A stretch of 64,000 bases of DNA, from the NCBI RefSeq assembly GCF_016918935.1, contig NZ_JAFFOB010000018.1:276989-340988 (forward strand), given 5' to 3'. The DNA is from Roseitranquillus sediminis. Lineage in GTDB: Bacteria > Pseudomonadota > Alphaproteobacteria > Rhodobacterales > Rhodobacteraceae. The notes beneath the pieces were generated by a model. The model did not search any database and was not told where the DNA came from. It saw only the letters and a list, made by a program, of their open reading frames with translations. Numbering within the stretch: the stretch's first letter is position 1; every line of letters begins with the position of its first letter. The position numbers were made by a program, and so were the translations under genes. Below are positions 7,792-17,122 of this stretch, one piece after another.

Positions 7792-8576
7792 CGGCGCTCG
7801 ACCCGCGCGGGGGCGCGCTCCGGCGCGGACTCGCGCGCCTCTTCCAGCTCGGCCTCGTTCCGCGACAGACGGCCGTTCAGTCTCAGCCCTCCGTGCGAGA
7901 TGTTGAAGCTGAGCGCGACCTCGTCCCCGGCTTCCACCCAGTGCGGGGTCAGCAGCACGTTCCACAGCCGCTCGCCTGGACGCATGTCGTAGCAGAGCGC
8001 ATCCTCCTCGCGGATCCCGTCCGGGCGGGAGAAGGACTTCGGGTCGTACGCCACCCGCGCCCCCCGGTCGGCCCAGCGATCAGGGTCGCGCAAGCCACAG
8101 AAGCGCTTGGTCCCGTAGACCTGCCATGCGAGCACGTGCGAGACGTCCATGTGGTAATTCGTGGCGCATCCGCGCCCGCTGACGAAGGCGATGGGGTAGC
8201 AGCGCTCCCAGGTGAAGCCGGCGTCGGCGAGCGCCGCCTCCCAGGGATCGAGCACCGCCTCCCCGAAGCCGTGGAGGAAGCGACCTGGCGCATCGAAGCG
8301 GCCAAGGTCGAAGTGGGCCAGCGCGAAGGGCACCTCCATCGCCCGCTCAATCGGCATGGCTCGGAAGACGTCCGGCGACAGGACCTCCAGGTCGAGCCGA
8401 TCCGAGCGGGTTCCGCGCTTTATCGTGACCCCCTCGTCGTGCCGAAGCTCGTCCACGATCCGGTTGAGCGGAGGTGGCTGCCACTCCCACGCCGCGACCT
8501 CACCCGTCAGCCGGAAGTTCGTCGGCCCCGCCCAATGCTTGCGAAAGTCCGTCCAGTTCGCGACCGTCCTGTGCAT
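7782..8576 (-). CDS. JmjC/cupin-like Fe(II) oxygenase-type protein
   Basis: 264-residue protein with a cupin_8/JmjC-like fold. The likely iron triad is H142 and D144 in NYHMDVSH and H212 in TPHWVEAGDE, the usual spacing for 2-oxoglutarate oxygenases of this group. KRFCGLRDP after the HxD motif is a typical core strand. ATG 8576 was preferred; a GTG one codon earlier has the same GGGGGG-rich upstream site. It is divergent from an AraC regulator only 59 bp away, so the two probably form a regulated pair. Substrate (protein, amino acid or small molecule) is unknown. The stop overlaps the end of the LacI gene. Confidence 0.65.
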   Translation of the reverse strand: MHRTVANWTDFRKHWAGPTNFRLTGEVAAWEWQPPPLNRIVDELRHDEGVTIKRGTRSDRLDLEVLSPDVFRAMPIERAMEVPFALAHFDLGRFDAPGRFLHGFGEAVLDPWEAALADAGFTWERCYPIAFVSGRGCATNYHMDVSHVLAWQVYGTKRFCGLRDPDRWADRGARVAYDPKSFSRPDGIREEDALCYDMRPGERLWNVLLTPHWVEAGDEVALSFNISHGGLRLNGRLSRNEAELEEARESAPERAPARVERRYR

Positions 8577-8635
8577 CACCTGCCCCCCGTTCTCGCTCCT
8601 GCCGCCATTCCTGTCACGAGCCTGCCGGACGGGCC

Positions 8636-9502
8636 ATGGACGCGCTCACTCCAGATTTGTACTTTTTCTCCTCAACTTCAGAGTGGGCGGAGAGCTTGAT
8701 CGACATCGGACATGGCTGGGCCTTCTCCCTGCACTCGATCCGGCACGTAGCCTACGGACCTCGGGACGCTTTCGACGCGGTGCCGCAGTGGACACAGGAT
8801 TTGCATCTTGTCCACACCATCGCGGGAGCGGGGTGGCTGAACATCGGCAGCGTGCGGGTGGAGGCGCGACCGGGCGTTGTGGTCGTGCCGCCGCCGTTCG
8901 TGAGGTGCCGCTGGGAAAAGCTCGCGGGCGTGGGGTGGGAGATGGTCAACCTGCACGTCGGCATCACCTCGCCCGCCGGCGTCCCGCTGCACGAACGGGA
9001 CTTGCTGCCGATCGCATTCCCTCTGCCGGACGGCGGCCCGCGGGAGCTCACAGACCTTTACCATCGCTGGAATGCAGATTCGGAGCTGCTACGCCTTGAA
9101 GCCGCGGCCGAGGCGGTAGCTCTTGCCGTGCGGCACGTCCGCAGCGCCGGGCAGGTGGACGCGGCGGTGAGGCGCAATGACCCGGAGATGATCCGTGCCC
9201 GTCGCATCGTCGAGGCGCACGCCGATCGATTCATCACGGCATCCGCCCTGGCGGCGAAGGCCGGATTGGGTCCGCGGGAGTTCGACCGCCGCTTCCGCGC
9301 CTGCTGGGGCGTGACGCCGAAGAGCTACTGGCAGAGTTGCCGGTTCGGACTGGCACAGTCGCGCCTCATCTCGACCTCGGCGCATGTCGGCCGGATTGCG
9401 GAGGAGCTCGGCTTCACCGACGTCTACTACTTCTCCCGATGGTTCCGAAGTCGCGCAGGATTGTCGCCCAGCGAATTCCGACGGCGCAGCCGCGCCATGT
9501 GA
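8636..9502 (+). CDS. AraC-family transcriptional regulator
   Basis: 288-residue regulator. The N-terminal part is a cupin-like effector domain (LHLVHTIAGAGWL, then VRVEARPGVVVVPPPF). The C-terminal hundred residues carry the two AraC helix-turn-helix motifs, including SALAAKAGLGPREFDRRFRA and IAEELGFTDVYYFSRWFRS. The start at 8636 (MDALTPDLYF) gives a normal-length protein; the frame is open further upstream but with low-complexity, non-conserved sequence. The probable target is the divergent cupin-type gene, because the short shared 59-bp promoter region serves both. Confidence 0.88.
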   Translation: MDALTPDLYFFSSTSEWAESLIDIGHGWAFSLHSIRHVAYGPRDAFDAVPQWTQDLHLVHTIAGAGWLNIGSVRVEARPGVVVVPPPFVRCRWEKLAGVGWEMVNLHVGITSPAGVPLHERDLLPIAFPLPDGGPRELTDLYHRWNADSELLRLEAAAEAVALAVRHVRSAGQVDAAVRRNDPEMIRARRIVEAHADRFITASALAAKAGLGPREFDRRFRACWGVTPKSYWQSCRFGLAQSRLISTSAHVGRIAEELGFTDVYYFSRWFRSRAGLSPSEFRRRSRAM

Positions 9503-9630
9503 TGCCAAAAGTCCCGCGCCGCGTCGGCAGGCAGATGCAGTCCGCGTCACGGCCGCTCGCTTTCCTTCAGTCGGCCCGGCATCGGCGAAAATGGCGTTCG
9601 ATTTGACCCGCCGGAACGGTCGCCCTGACA

Positions 9631-9657
9631 GTCGCCCGTCAGATTCCGGCGGGCGAC
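9631..9657. terminator. Possible bidirectional terminator hairpin
   Basis: Perfect 8-bp arms GTCGCCCG (9631-9638) and CGGGCGAC (9650-9657) with an 11-nt loop sit at the 3' end of the GntR gene, whose last codons lie inside the hairpin, and face the convergent AraC gene 130 bp away. No T-run is visible, so the call is weak. Confidence 0.35.
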
Positions 9658-10364
9658 TGCAGATGCCGATATACCGAGGTGAGGTGTGTGCGCATCGCGG
9701 TCTCGGCACCGCGGGCATCCCGCTCCAGTATCGCCTGCACGATGAGGTCATGCTCATTCGCCACCTCCGCCCGCCGCGCCTCAGAGAACGCGTTGCGGCG
9801 AAAGGCGCGCCATTCAGCCTGACGCAGCACCGACATCAGCGTCTCGAACATGGCGAGGAACAGCGAGTTGTTCGCCCCCTGCGAGATGCTGCGGTGGAAG
9901 GCGGCATCGGTGCTCTCGAAAGCATATGCGCTGTCGGCGGCGGCGGCATGCTCGGCGGCCTCGCGGATGCGCTGCAACTGCGGCTTGGTCGCGCGCAGGG
10001 CGCAGAAGCGGGCGATGACCGGCTCGAGCTCGAGCCGGACCTCGGTGACTTCCGCGGGACTCGTGTTCGCCGCCACGTCCGAAAGGTGGTCGGCATGCGG
10101 CGGGTGCAGCGCGGAGACGAAGGTGCCCTTGCCCTGCCGCCTCCAGATGATGCCTTCGTCCTCAAGGCGCGCAAGCACGTGGCGGAGCGAGCGCCGTCCG
10201 GTCGCCATCGCCTGCGCGAGCTCCCGCTCGGGCAGGAGCCGGCCGCCCTCCACGACCTCACCGGAGTCGATGGCGCCGCGGAGACGCTGGGTCAACGAGT
10301 TCGCCTCGCCGTCGCCTTCCGTTCCATTGCCGCGTGGCGCGGAAAGATCAGAGCTACCGCACAT
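9639..10364 (-). CDS. GntR/FadR-family transcriptional regulator (FCD type)
   Basis: 241-residue regulator. The N-terminal winged helix-turn-helix is clear (LLPERELAQAMATGRRSLRH, then GKGTFVS), followed by an all-helical FCD effector domain with metal-type residues (RLELEPVIARFCA, then AFHRSISQGANN). The ATG at 10364 was chosen as the first start giving a normal family length. It is divergent from the peptide-transporter operon across a 202-bp gap that holds two short dyads, so it is probably the operon's regulator. The effector is likely an organic or amino acid, as for most FCD proteins. Confidence 0.88.
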   Translation of the reverse strand: MCGSSDLSAPRGNGTEGDGEANSLTQRLRGAIDSGEVVEGGRLLPERELAQAMATGRRSLRHVLARLEDEGIIWRRQGKGTFVSALHPPHADHLSDVAANTSPAEVTEVRLELEPVIARFCALRATKPQLQRIREAAEHAAAADSAYAFESTDAAFHRSISQGANNSLFLAMFETLMSVLRQAEWRAFRRNAFSEARRAEVANEHDLIVQAILERDARGAETAMRTHLTSVYRHLQSPAGI

Positions 10365-10456
10365 CGAGCTCTCTTGCCTCGATTGATCGCGGCGTGTCCA
10401 GCACGTGGATGCCAAACCAATCGCGATGAAATCTCGAGCATTGGTCCTGATCGCAC

Positions 10457-10468
10457 TTGACGTGTCAA
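10457..10468. promoter_or_regulatory. Candidate GntR operator (TTGAC-GT-GTCAA)
   Basis: A 5-bp dyad, TTGAC/GTCAA, with a 2-bp centre lies midway in the gap between the GntR gene and the binding-protein gene. The size and arm sequence are in the range of GntR-family sites. Evidence is sequence shape and position only. Confidence 0.35.
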
Positions 10469-10510
10469 CAAGCTTTGGCTCCATTCCACTCGAGTGGCCG
10501 CAGAGGGCGG

Positions 10511-10528
10511 ACCAAACGGCGCTTTGGT
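10511..10528. promoter_or_regulatory. Candidate operator dyad ACCAAA-N6-TTTGGT
   Basis: A 6-bp inverted repeat with a 6-bp spacer lies 39 bp before the start of the family-5 binding-protein gene, where a repressor could block transcription. It could also be a second site for the divergent GntR protein or chance. Confidence 0.3.
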
Positions 10529-10566
10529 TCCACCTGCTGTACCGGGCGCGGCAACAGGAGAATGAC

Positions 10567-12072
10567 ATGATCAAGGCACCCATCGCACTCGGCCTGACGC
10601 TGGCGCTCGCTGCCACGGCCGCCTCCGCGCAGGAGCTTCGCATCGGCATGCGGGACGATCCGGGCTCGCTCGACCCGGCAACCAATGCCAGCTTCGTCGG
10701 CCGCGTCTCGCTGCAGTCGGTTTGCGACAAGCTGTTCGACATCGATCCGCAGGGCACGCTGGTCCCGATGCTGGTCGAGAGCTGGGAGTGGGCCGACGAC
10801 AAGCTCTCCGTCACGCTGAACCTGCGCCAGGGCGTGACCTTCCAGGACGGTACGACCTTCGATGCGGACGCGGTGAAGTGGAACATCGAGCGCTTCAAGA
10901 CGATGGAGGGCTCGCGCCGCGCTGCGGAGCTCGAGTCGATCGATGCGGTGGAGGTGGTAGATGACCACACGGTCGTCCTGCGCCTCGCCGAGCCGAACGT
11001 CGCGCTGCTCACGCAGATGACAGACCGGGCGGGCATGATGGTCAGCCCCGCCGCCTATGAGGACAGCACGCAGGAGGCCTTCGAAAGCGCACCTGTCTGC
11101 GCCGGTCCCTACAGCGTTGCCGAATACCGTCCGCAGGAGGTGGTGATCCTCGAGAAGTTCGAGGACCACTGGAACGCCGATGCCTTCCACTTCGGCACGG
11201 TCCGCTTCGTCGCGCTGCCCGACAGCAACGTGCGCTTGCTGAACCTGCGGTCGGGTGACCTTGATCTGGTGGAGAACGTGCCGCCCGCCGACCTCCCCGC
11301 GCTCGAGGCCGATGGCGACATCGAGATCGCGTTCGCCGAGCAGCCGGCTTACGAGATGATCATGTTCAACCTCGAAGGGTCCGGCGCCGACCCCGACTTC
11401 GCCGAGCACCCGGAGGTCCGTAAGGCCTTCTCGCTCGCGCTCGACCGCGAGGCCATCAATCAGGTGGTGTTTGATGGGCGCTACAGCGCCGGCAACCAGA
11501 TGTTCCCGCCAACCAACCCCTGGTACAACGAGGAATATCCGGTGCCCGCGCGCGACGTCGAGGCGGCGCGCGCGCTGCTCGCCGAGGCGGGCGTCGAGAA
11601 TCCGGAACTCGACCTGCTGATCTCCACCTCGCCGGAGCGTCTTGCCGTGGCCGAGATGATGCAGGCGATGGTGGGCGAGGTCGGCATCACGCTGAACGTG
11701 CTGCCGACCGAGTTCATCTCGATGCGCCAGCAGGCCGCCGACGGCAACTTTGAGGCCTACGTGATCGGCTCCTCGGGCCGGGTCGACCCCGACCTCAACA
11801 TCTCGCTCACGCTCCGCTGCGGCACCGCCAACAACGTGGGCGGCTACTGCAACGAGGAGCTCGACGCGCTCCTCGACGAGGCGAAGAGCCTGTCGGACGA
11901 CGCGGCTCGCAAGCCGATCTACGACCAGATCATCTCGATGGTCATGGAGGAGCAGCCGGTGGTCTACATCCACAACGCCCGCTCCGCCTACGCACACGAC
12001 GCCGATATCGAGGGCTTCCGGACCTATCCCGACGCCATCATCCGGCTCGACGACGTTCGGCCCGCCGATTGA
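10567..12072 (+). CDS. Peptide-type ABC transporter substrate-binding protein (family 5)
   Basis: 501-residue periplasmic binding protein of the DppA/OppA/GsiB family. AGGAG lies 6 nt before ATG 10567, and the signal peptide ends at ASAQ near residue 22. The mature protein begins ELRIGMRDDPGSLDPA, the usual family-5 opening, and contains the FDADAVKWNIERF segment that marks this group. It is the first gene of a ten-gene rightward operon containing two gamma-glutamyltransferase-family genes, so a gamma-glutamyl peptide such as glutathione is an attractive but unproven ligand. Confidence 0.92.
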   Translation: MIKAPIALGLTLALAATAASAQELRIGMRDDPGSLDPATNASFVGRVSLQSVCDKLFDIDPQGTLVPMLVESWEWADDKLSVTLNLRQGVTFQDGTTFDADAVKWNIERFKTMEGSRRAAELESIDAVEVVDDHTVVLRLAEPNVALLTQMTDRAGMMVSPAAYEDSTQEAFESAPVCAGPYSVAEYRPQEVVILEKFEDHWNADAFHFGTVRFVALPDSNVRLLNLRSGDLDLVENVPPADLPALEADGDIEIAFAEQPAYEMIMFNLEGSGADPDFAEHPEVRKAFSLALDREAINQVVFDGRYSAGNQMFPPTNPWYNEEYPVPARDVEAARALLAEAGVENPELDLLISTSPERLAVAEMMQAMVGEVGITLNVLPTEFISMRQQAADGNFEAYVIGSSGRVDPDLNISLTLRCGTANNVGGYCNEELDALLDEAKSLSDDAARKPIYDQIISMVMEEQPVVYIHNARSAYAHDADIEGFRTYPDAIIRLDDVRPAD

Positions 12073-12080
12073 TGATGCCA

Positions 12081-12105
12081 CGGGCGGCGGTACTACCGCC
12101 GCCCG
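12081..12105 (+). promoter_or_regulatory. Strong hairpin between binding-protein and ATPase genes
   Basis: Arms CGGGCGGCGG and CCGCCGCCCG (12-bp dyad including the TA/TA centre) begin 8 nt after the binding-protein stop. No T-run follows and the next gene starts at 12126. It is a likely mRNA-stabilising or attenuating element. Its position also argues against the alternative ATPase start at 12072, which would put the hairpin in coding sequence. Confidence 0.65.
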
Positions 12106-12125
12106 ACTTCCTGCCGGAACCCGAC

Positions 12126-13118
12126 ATGGCCGAGCCGCTCATCGAGGTGCAGAACCTCGCCGTCGACTTCCTCTCCGCAGAGGGTCCGCTGCGTGCCGTG
12201 GATGACGTCAGCCTGTCAGTCGAGCGCGGCCGCACCCTCGGCATCGTGGGCGAGTCCGGCAGCGGCAAGAGCGTCACGTCGCTGGCGCTGATGGGGCTCC
12301 TGCCCCGGCGCAGCGCGCGGGTCTCCGGCTCGGTCCGTCTGGATGGCCGCGAGCTCCTCGACCTGCCCGAGACGGCGCTGCGCGACCTGCGCGGCGATGT
12401 GATCTCGATGATCTTTCAGGAGCCGATGACGTCGCTGAACCCGGCCTATCGGGTGGGCGACCAGATCGCCGAGGCGGTGGAACGCCATCGCGGTGGAAAC
12501 GCCGCCGCGGCCTGGACGCGGGCGGTCGAGATGCTGCGCCGCGTCGGCGTGCCCTCGCCCGAGCTGCGCGCCCGCGACTACCCCCACCGCCTTTCGGGCG
12601 GCATGCGCCAGCGGGTGATGATCGCCATGGCCCTCGCCTGCGACCCGGACCTGCTCATCGCGGACGAGCCCACCACCGCGCTCGACGTGACGATCCAGGC
12701 GCAGATCCTGCACCTGATGGGCGAGCTTCAGCGCGAGGCGGGCACCGGCATCATCCTCGTGAGCCACGACCTCAGCGTCATTGCCGAGACCTGCGACGAG
12801 GTGGCGGTAATGTATGCCGGCCAGGTGGTCGAGCGGGCGCCGGTGGCGGCGATCTTCGAGGCGCCGGAGCATCCCTACACGCTGGGCCTCCTCGGCGCGC
12901 TGCCCGCACGCCGGGCGCGGGCCGGCGGCGCACGGCAGCGACTGCCGGTGATCCCGGGCACGGTGCCGCAGCTGCACGAGATGCCGCGCGGCTGCCGCTT
13001 CCAAGGGCGCTGCCCGTTCCGCATCGCCCGCTGCGCCGAGCCGCCGCCGATGGAACCCGTCGGTCCGGGCCGCGAGAGCCGCTGCTGGCGCACTCCGCTC
13101 GAGGCGCTCGCGGCATGA
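12126..13118 (+). CDS. Peptide ABC transporter ATPase, DppD-like
   Basis: 330-residue ATPase subunit. Walker A GESGSGKS is at residues 42-49, the Q-loop [13 protein letters not shown] follows, then signature LSGGMRQR, Walker [13 protein letters not shown] and the switch His in VSHDLSV. The C-terminal oligopeptide-transporter extension has the cysteine cluster seen in DppD/OppD ([15 protein letters not shown]), which may bind an iron-sulphur cluster. ATG 12126 is preferred to the earlier in-frame ATG at 12072 because the extra residues are unconserved and would cover a hairpin. The stop overlaps the next gene by 4 bp. Confidence 0.92.
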   Translation: MAEPLIEVQNLAVDFLSAEGPLRAVDDVSLSVERGRTLGIVGESGSGKSVTSLALMGLLPRRSARVSGSVRLDGRELLDLPETALRDLRGDVISMIFQEPMTSLNPAYRVGDQIAEAVERHRGGNAAAAWTRAVEMLRRVGVPSPELRARDYPHRLSGGMRQRVMIAMALACDPDLLIADEPTTALDVTIQAQILHLMGELQREAGTGIILVSHDLSVIAETCDEVAVMYAGQVVERAPVAAIFEAPEHPYTLGLLGALPARRARAGGARQRLPVIPGTVPQLHEMPRGCRFQGRCPFRIARCAEPPPMEPVGPGRESRCWRTPLEALAA

Positions 13119-14182
13119 GCGCCCCGCAGGTGATCCGAGCGGAGGGCCTGTCGAAGTCCTTCGTCGTCGGCCGGGACCTTCTCGGCCGCCCGACACGCCG
13201 CGTGCGCGCAGTGGACGATGTGAGCCTCTCGGTCGGCGCACGCGAGACCTTGGCGCTCGTGGGCGAGTCCGGTTGCGGCAAGTCCACGCTCGGCCGGATG
13301 GTGATGTGCCTGATCCCACCCGATCATGGCACCGTCGAGATGCACGGCCAGCCGGTCTCACACCGCTCCGAGCGCGACCTGCGCCAGGTGCGACGCAAGG
13401 CGCAGCTCGTGTTCCAGGATCCGTATTCGGCCCTCAACCCGCGCATGACGGCAGGACAGCTCATCGGCGAGCCGCTGATGCTCCACGATCTCGTGCCGCG
13501 GGCGGACCGCGCCGCCCGTGTGGCGGAGCTGATGGAGGCGGTGGGCCTCGCCGCCCCGCAGGCGGACCGGTACCCGCACGAATTCTCCGGCGGCCAGCGT
13601 CAGCGGATCGTTATCGCCCGCGCGCTCGCCGCCGAGCCCGAAATCATCGTCTGCGACGAGCCGGTCTCCGCGCTCGACGTCTCGGTGCAGTCCCAGATCC
13701 TGAACCTGCTCGTCGACCTGCAGGAGCGGCTCGGCCTCAGCTACCTCTTCATCTCGCACGATCTCGGCGTGGTGCAGCAGATGGCCGACCGCGTCGCGGT
13801 GATGTACCTCGGCCGGATCGTCGAGATCGGCACCGCGGCCGAGGTGCTGGACGCGCCGCGCCATCCCTATACACGCGCACTGGTGGCCTCGGCGCCGGTG
13901 GCGCGTCCGGGAAAGCGCCGCGGCTCGCCGCCGGTGGAGGGCGACCTGCCGAGCCCGGTGGCGCCGCCGCCCGGCTGCCACTTCCACACGCGCTGCCCCT
14001 TCGCCGAAGACATCTGCCGCCGCGAGGTGCCGGCGCTCATTTCCGGTGAGGCGGGCGGTGCCGCCGCGGCCTGCCACTTTCGCGACAGTCTGCCTCCCGC
14101 AGAGCCCCCTCGTCCCGCCGCGACGCCAAGCCCGGCGCTCGCGCGGCTCATGACGGCTTTCCATGCCGGGAGCGTCCCATGA
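13115..14182 (+). CDS. Peptide ABC transporter ATPase, DppF-like
   Basis: 355-residue second ATPase. Walker [10 protein letters not shown]-loop [12 protein letters not shown], signature FSGGQRQR, Walker [13 protein letters not shown] and ISHDLGV are all intact. The C-terminus has the oligopeptide-transporter cysteine motif ([14 protein letters not shown]). It overlaps both neighbours by 4 bp and pairs with the preceding DppD-like subunit to power the two permeases that follow. Its proline-rich tail is longer than usual but otherwise nothing is odd. Confidence 0.92.
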   Translation: MSAPQVIRAEGLSKSFVVGRDLLGRPTRRVRAVDDVSLSVGARETLALVGESGCGKSTLGRMVMCLIPPDHGTVEMHGQPVSHRSERDLRQVRRKAQLVFQDPYSALNPRMTAGQLIGEPLMLHDLVPRADRAARVAELMEAVGLAAPQADRYPHEFSGGQRQRIVIARALAAEPEIIVCDEPVSALDVSVQSQILNLLVDLQERLGLSYLFISHDLGVVQQMADRVAVMYLGRIVEIGTAAEVLDAPRHPYTRALVASAPVARPGKRRGSPPVEGDLPSPVAPPPGCHFHTRCPFAEDICRREVPALISGEAGGAAAACHFRDSLPPAEPPRPAATPSPALARLMTAFHAGSVP

Positions 14183-15120
14183 GCCGCATCATCCTGCGCC
14201 GTCTGATGGAGCTGGTGCCGACCCTCCTGATCCTCTCGGTGGTGATCTTCGGCCTGCAGCGGCTCCTGCCGGGTGACGCGGCGCTCGCCATGGCGGGCGA
14301 GGACGCCACGCCTGAGCTGATCGCGTCGCTCCGTGCTCAGTACGGGCTCGACCGCCCTCTGCCGGTGCAGTACCTCGACTGGCTCGGCAGCGTCCTGCAG
14401 GGTGATCTCGGTCGCTCGCTGCGGCTCAACGCGCCCGTGGGCCAGCTGCTGATCGACCGGCTGCCGGTGACGCTTCAGCTCGCGCTGATGTCGATGCTCT
14501 TCGCGCTCGCCATCGGCCTGACCACGGGTGTCATCTCGGCCGTCAAGCGCGACACGAGATGGGACCATGCGGCCAACGTCTCGGCGCTCATCGGCATCTC
14601 GGTGCCGAACTTCTGGCTCGGGATCATGATGATCCTCGTCTTCTCCGTCGGGCTCGGCTGGCTTCCCGCATCGGGCTTCACGCCGCTCAGCGAAGGGCTC
14701 TGGCCCGGGCTCCGCTCCACGCTGATGCCGGCGATCGTGCTCGGCACCGCGATCGCCGCGATCATCATGCGCCACACCCGCAGCGCGATGCTCCAGACGC
14801 TCGACAGCGACTACGTGCGCACCGCCCGCGCGAAGGGCCTGACCGAGCGCCGAGTCGTGATCCGCCACGCGATGCGCAACGCGCTGACGCCGGTCATCAC
14901 CCTCACCGCGCTGGAATTCGGGGCGCTGATGTCCGGGGCGATCCTGACGGAGTCGATCTTCAATCTGCCCGGTTTCGGCAAGTTGATCGTCGACGCGGTC
15001 TACAATCGCGACTACGAGGTGGTGCAGGGCGTGGTGCTGGTGACGGCGCTGATCTTCGTTTTCGTCAACCTGCTCGCCGACATCGGCTACATCCTCGCGA
15101 ACCCGAGGCTCCGCGAGTGA
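14179..15120 (+). CDS. Peptide ABC transporter permease, DppB-like
   Basis: 313-residue inner-membrane permease. About six membrane segments, a large periplasmic loop after the first helix containing ALAMAGEDATPE, and a C-terminal binding-protein-dependent transport domain with the EAA-type loop TARAKGLTERRVVIRHAMRN. This order matches DppB/GsiC proteins. It overlaps the ATPase gene upstream and the DppC-like gene downstream, so the full importer is made from one transcript. Confidence 0.93.
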   Translation: MSRIILRRLMELVPTLLILSVVIFGLQRLLPGDAALAMAGEDATPELIASLRAQYGLDRPLPVQYLDWLGSVLQGDLGRSLRLNAPVGQLLIDRLPVTLQLALMSMLFALAIGLTTGVISAVKRDTRWDHAANVSALIGISVPNFWLGIMMILVFSVGLGWLPASGFTPLSEGLWPGLRSTLMPAIVLGTAIAAIIMRHTRSAMLQTLDSDYVRTARAKGLTERRVVIRHAMRNALTPVITLTALEFGALMSGAILTESIFNLPGFGKLIVDAVYNRDYEVVQGVVLVTALIFVFVNLLADIGYILANPRLRE

Positions 15121-16007
15121 GCACCGCGCTCTCGCAGTCGCCGGGCGCCGGTGCGCCGCGGAAGGCGCGCAGCCGCACCGGACTGATCTGGCGGATCGTG
15201 CGCCGACGGACGGCGGCCATCGGCCTTGGGTTCGTCGTTCTGATGATCGTGCTTGCGGTCTTCGCGCCGTGGACGGCGCCGTACGACCCGCTGGCGCAGG
15301 ACTACACCGCCATCCGCCAGCCGCCGGGCTGGACCCACCCGTTCGGGACGGATGCGCTCGGGCGCGACATCCTCTCGCGCATCATCTGGGGCGCGCGCGC
15401 GTCGCTCCTTGCGGGGACGCTGTCGGTGATGATCGCCATGCTGATCGGCGTGCCCATCGGCCTTGCCGCCGGGTATCTCGGCGGCTGGACCGACCGCATC
15501 GTCAGCCGCTTCGTCGACGCGATCCTTGCGATCCCGTTCCTGATCCTCGCCATCGTGCTGGCGGCGGCGCTGGGCCCGAGCCTGCAAAACGCGATGATCG
15601 CGATCGGCGTCTCCGCCGCACCGCTCTTCGTGCGCCTTACCCGCGGGCAGGTGCTCGGCGCCAAGGCCGAGGATTACGTCGAGGCCGCGCGGGCGGTTGG
15701 GAACTCGCACCCGAGGATCGCGCTCCGCCACATCCTGCCTAACATCCTGCCGGCACTCATCGTGCAGGCCACCCTAACGCTCGCGGCGGCCATCGTCTTC
15801 GAGGCGAGCCTGTCGTTCCTCGGCCTCGGCCAGACGCCGCCGAATCCTTCGTGGGGGTCGATGCTGAACGACGCGCAGCGGTCGCTCTCGCGGGCGCCCT
15901 GGATCGCCGTCTGGCCCGGCATGGCAATCTTTCTCACGGTGCTCAGCTTCAACCTGCTCGGCGACGGGCTGCGCGACGCGCTCGACCCGCGCCGCGGATC
16001 AACCTGA
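15117..16007 (+). CDS. Peptide ABC transporter permease, DppC-like
   Basis: 296-residue inner-membrane permease of the DppC/GsiD group. The start is a GTG at 15117 that overlaps the stop of the DppB-like gene (GTGA). An N-terminal cytoplasmic stretch leads to the first helix, then HPFGTDALGRDILSR, the signature of this family, then the EAA loop EAARAVGNSHPRIALRHILPN. It completes the five-gene importer; the following FAD oxidase gene begins 14 bp later behind a strong AAGGAGA site. Confidence 0.93.
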   Translation: MSTALSQSPGAGAPRKARSRTGLIWRIVRRRTAAIGLGFVVLMIVLAVFAPWTAPYDPLAQDYTAIRQPPGWTHPFGTDALGRDILSRIIWGARASLLAGTLSVMIAMLIGVPIGLAAGYLGGWTDRIVSRFVDAILAIPFLILAIVLAAALGPSLQNAMIAIGVSAAPLFVRLTRGQVLGAKAEDYVEAARAVGNSHPRIALRHILPNILPALIVQATLTLAAAIVFEASLSFLGLGQTPPNPSWGSMLNDAQRSLSRAPWIAVWPGMAIFLTVLSFNLLGDGLRDALDPRRGST

Positions 16008-16021
16008 AAGGAGACCTCCCC

Positions 16022-17122
16022 ATGCGCGCAGTCGTTGTGGGCGCCGGCATCTTCGGCGCGAGCGCGGCCTACACCCTCGCGCAGGCGGGGGCTGAGGTGG
16101 TCGTGGTGGACCGGGAGCACGAGGGCAAGGCTACCCTGGCCGGCGCCGGCATCGTCTGCCCCTGGGCCACGAAGCAGGAGGAGCCGCGGTTCCTGCGCTT
16201 CTACACCGCCGGGGCGGAGTTCTATCCCGGCCTACTGGAGGAGTTGGCCGAAGCGGGCATTGACGACTGCGGCTACCGGCGCGTCGGTTGCCTTGTGCTC
16301 GCGCGTGACACGGCTGGCCTCGAGGCCGCGGAAGCGCGGATCCTGCCGCGGGTGCAGGGCTCGCGCACGGCTGGAGAGGTACGACGGGTGTCCGAGGCCG
16401 ATGCACGGGAGATGTTCCCGCCACTCGCCGAGGGCTACCAGGCGCTCCGCATCGCGGGCGGCGCCCGGGTCGAGGCGCGGACGGTGGCAAGCGCGCTCCT
16501 GGAGGCGGCGTGGCGCAGGGGCGCCGAAGTGCGCCGCGGCCTCGTCGACCTGCGGCTCGCCGGCAGCGGGGCGGAGGCGCTCGTGGACGGAACGCCGGTT
16601 GAGGCGGACGTCATCGTCGTCACCGCCGGCGCATGGGCGAACGCGATCCTGGGAAAGCTCGGCCGCGAGATTGCGGTCGCGCCGCAGCGGGGGCAGATCG
16701 CACATCTCCGTCTGGAAGGCACCGATACGTCGCGGTGGCCGGTGCTGCTGCCACAAGGGAGCCACTACATGCTGGCCTTTGACGCAGGGCGCGTGGTGGC
16801 CGGCGCGACGCGCGAGAGCGGCGCAGGCTTTGACTACCGTCTCACGGCGGCGGGTCAGGCGGAGGTGCTGAACTTCGCGCTGGGCCTCGCGCCGGGTCTG
16901 GCGAGCGCGACGCATATCGAGACGCGGATCGGATTCCGCCCGCACTCAGAGAGCCTTCTGCCGATGATCGGCGGCGTCTCGGGCATCGACAACCTCTTCG
17001 TCGGCAACGGGCTGGGCGCTGGCGGCCTGACGATGGGTCCGCTTGCCGGCCGGCTTCTCGCGCAGGCGGCGCTGGGGCAGTCGCCCGACTTCGACCTTGC
17101 CGACTACGCGGTGGCCGCATGA
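16022..17122 (+). CDS. FAD-dependent amine/D-amino-acid oxidase-type protein (DAO family)
   Basis: 366-residue flavoprotein of the DAO family (DadA, glycine/sarcosine oxidase type). The N-terminal Rossmann motif GAGIFGASAAY (residues 7-17) ends in the acidic VVDRE that binds FAD ribose. The C-terminus has the usual IGFRPHSESLLPMIG and GLGAGGLTMGP segments. AAGGAGAC precedes ATG 16022. Such enzymes oxidise a C-N bond and release an imine, which fits the RidA gene at the end of the same operon. The true substrate is not readable; an amino acid released from the imported peptide is inferred. The stop overlaps the next gene by 4 bp. Confidence 0.85.
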   Translation: MRAVVVGAGIFGASAAYTLAQAGAEVVVVDREHEGKATLAGAGIVCPWATKQEEPRFLRFYTAGAEFYPGLLEELAEAGIDDCGYRRVGCLVLARDTAGLEAAEARILPRVQGSRTAGEVRRVSEADAREMFPPLAEGYQALRIAGGARVEARTVASALLEAAWRRGAEVRRGLVDLRLAGSGAEALVDGTPVEADVIVVTAGAWANAILGKLGREIAVAPQRGQIAHLRLEGTDTSRWPVLLPQGSHYMLAFDAGRVVAGATRESGAGFDYRLTAAGQAEVLNFALGLAPGLASATHIETRIGFRPHSESLLPMIGGVSGIDNLFVGNGLGAGGLTMGPLAGRLLAQAALGQSPDFDLADYAVAA

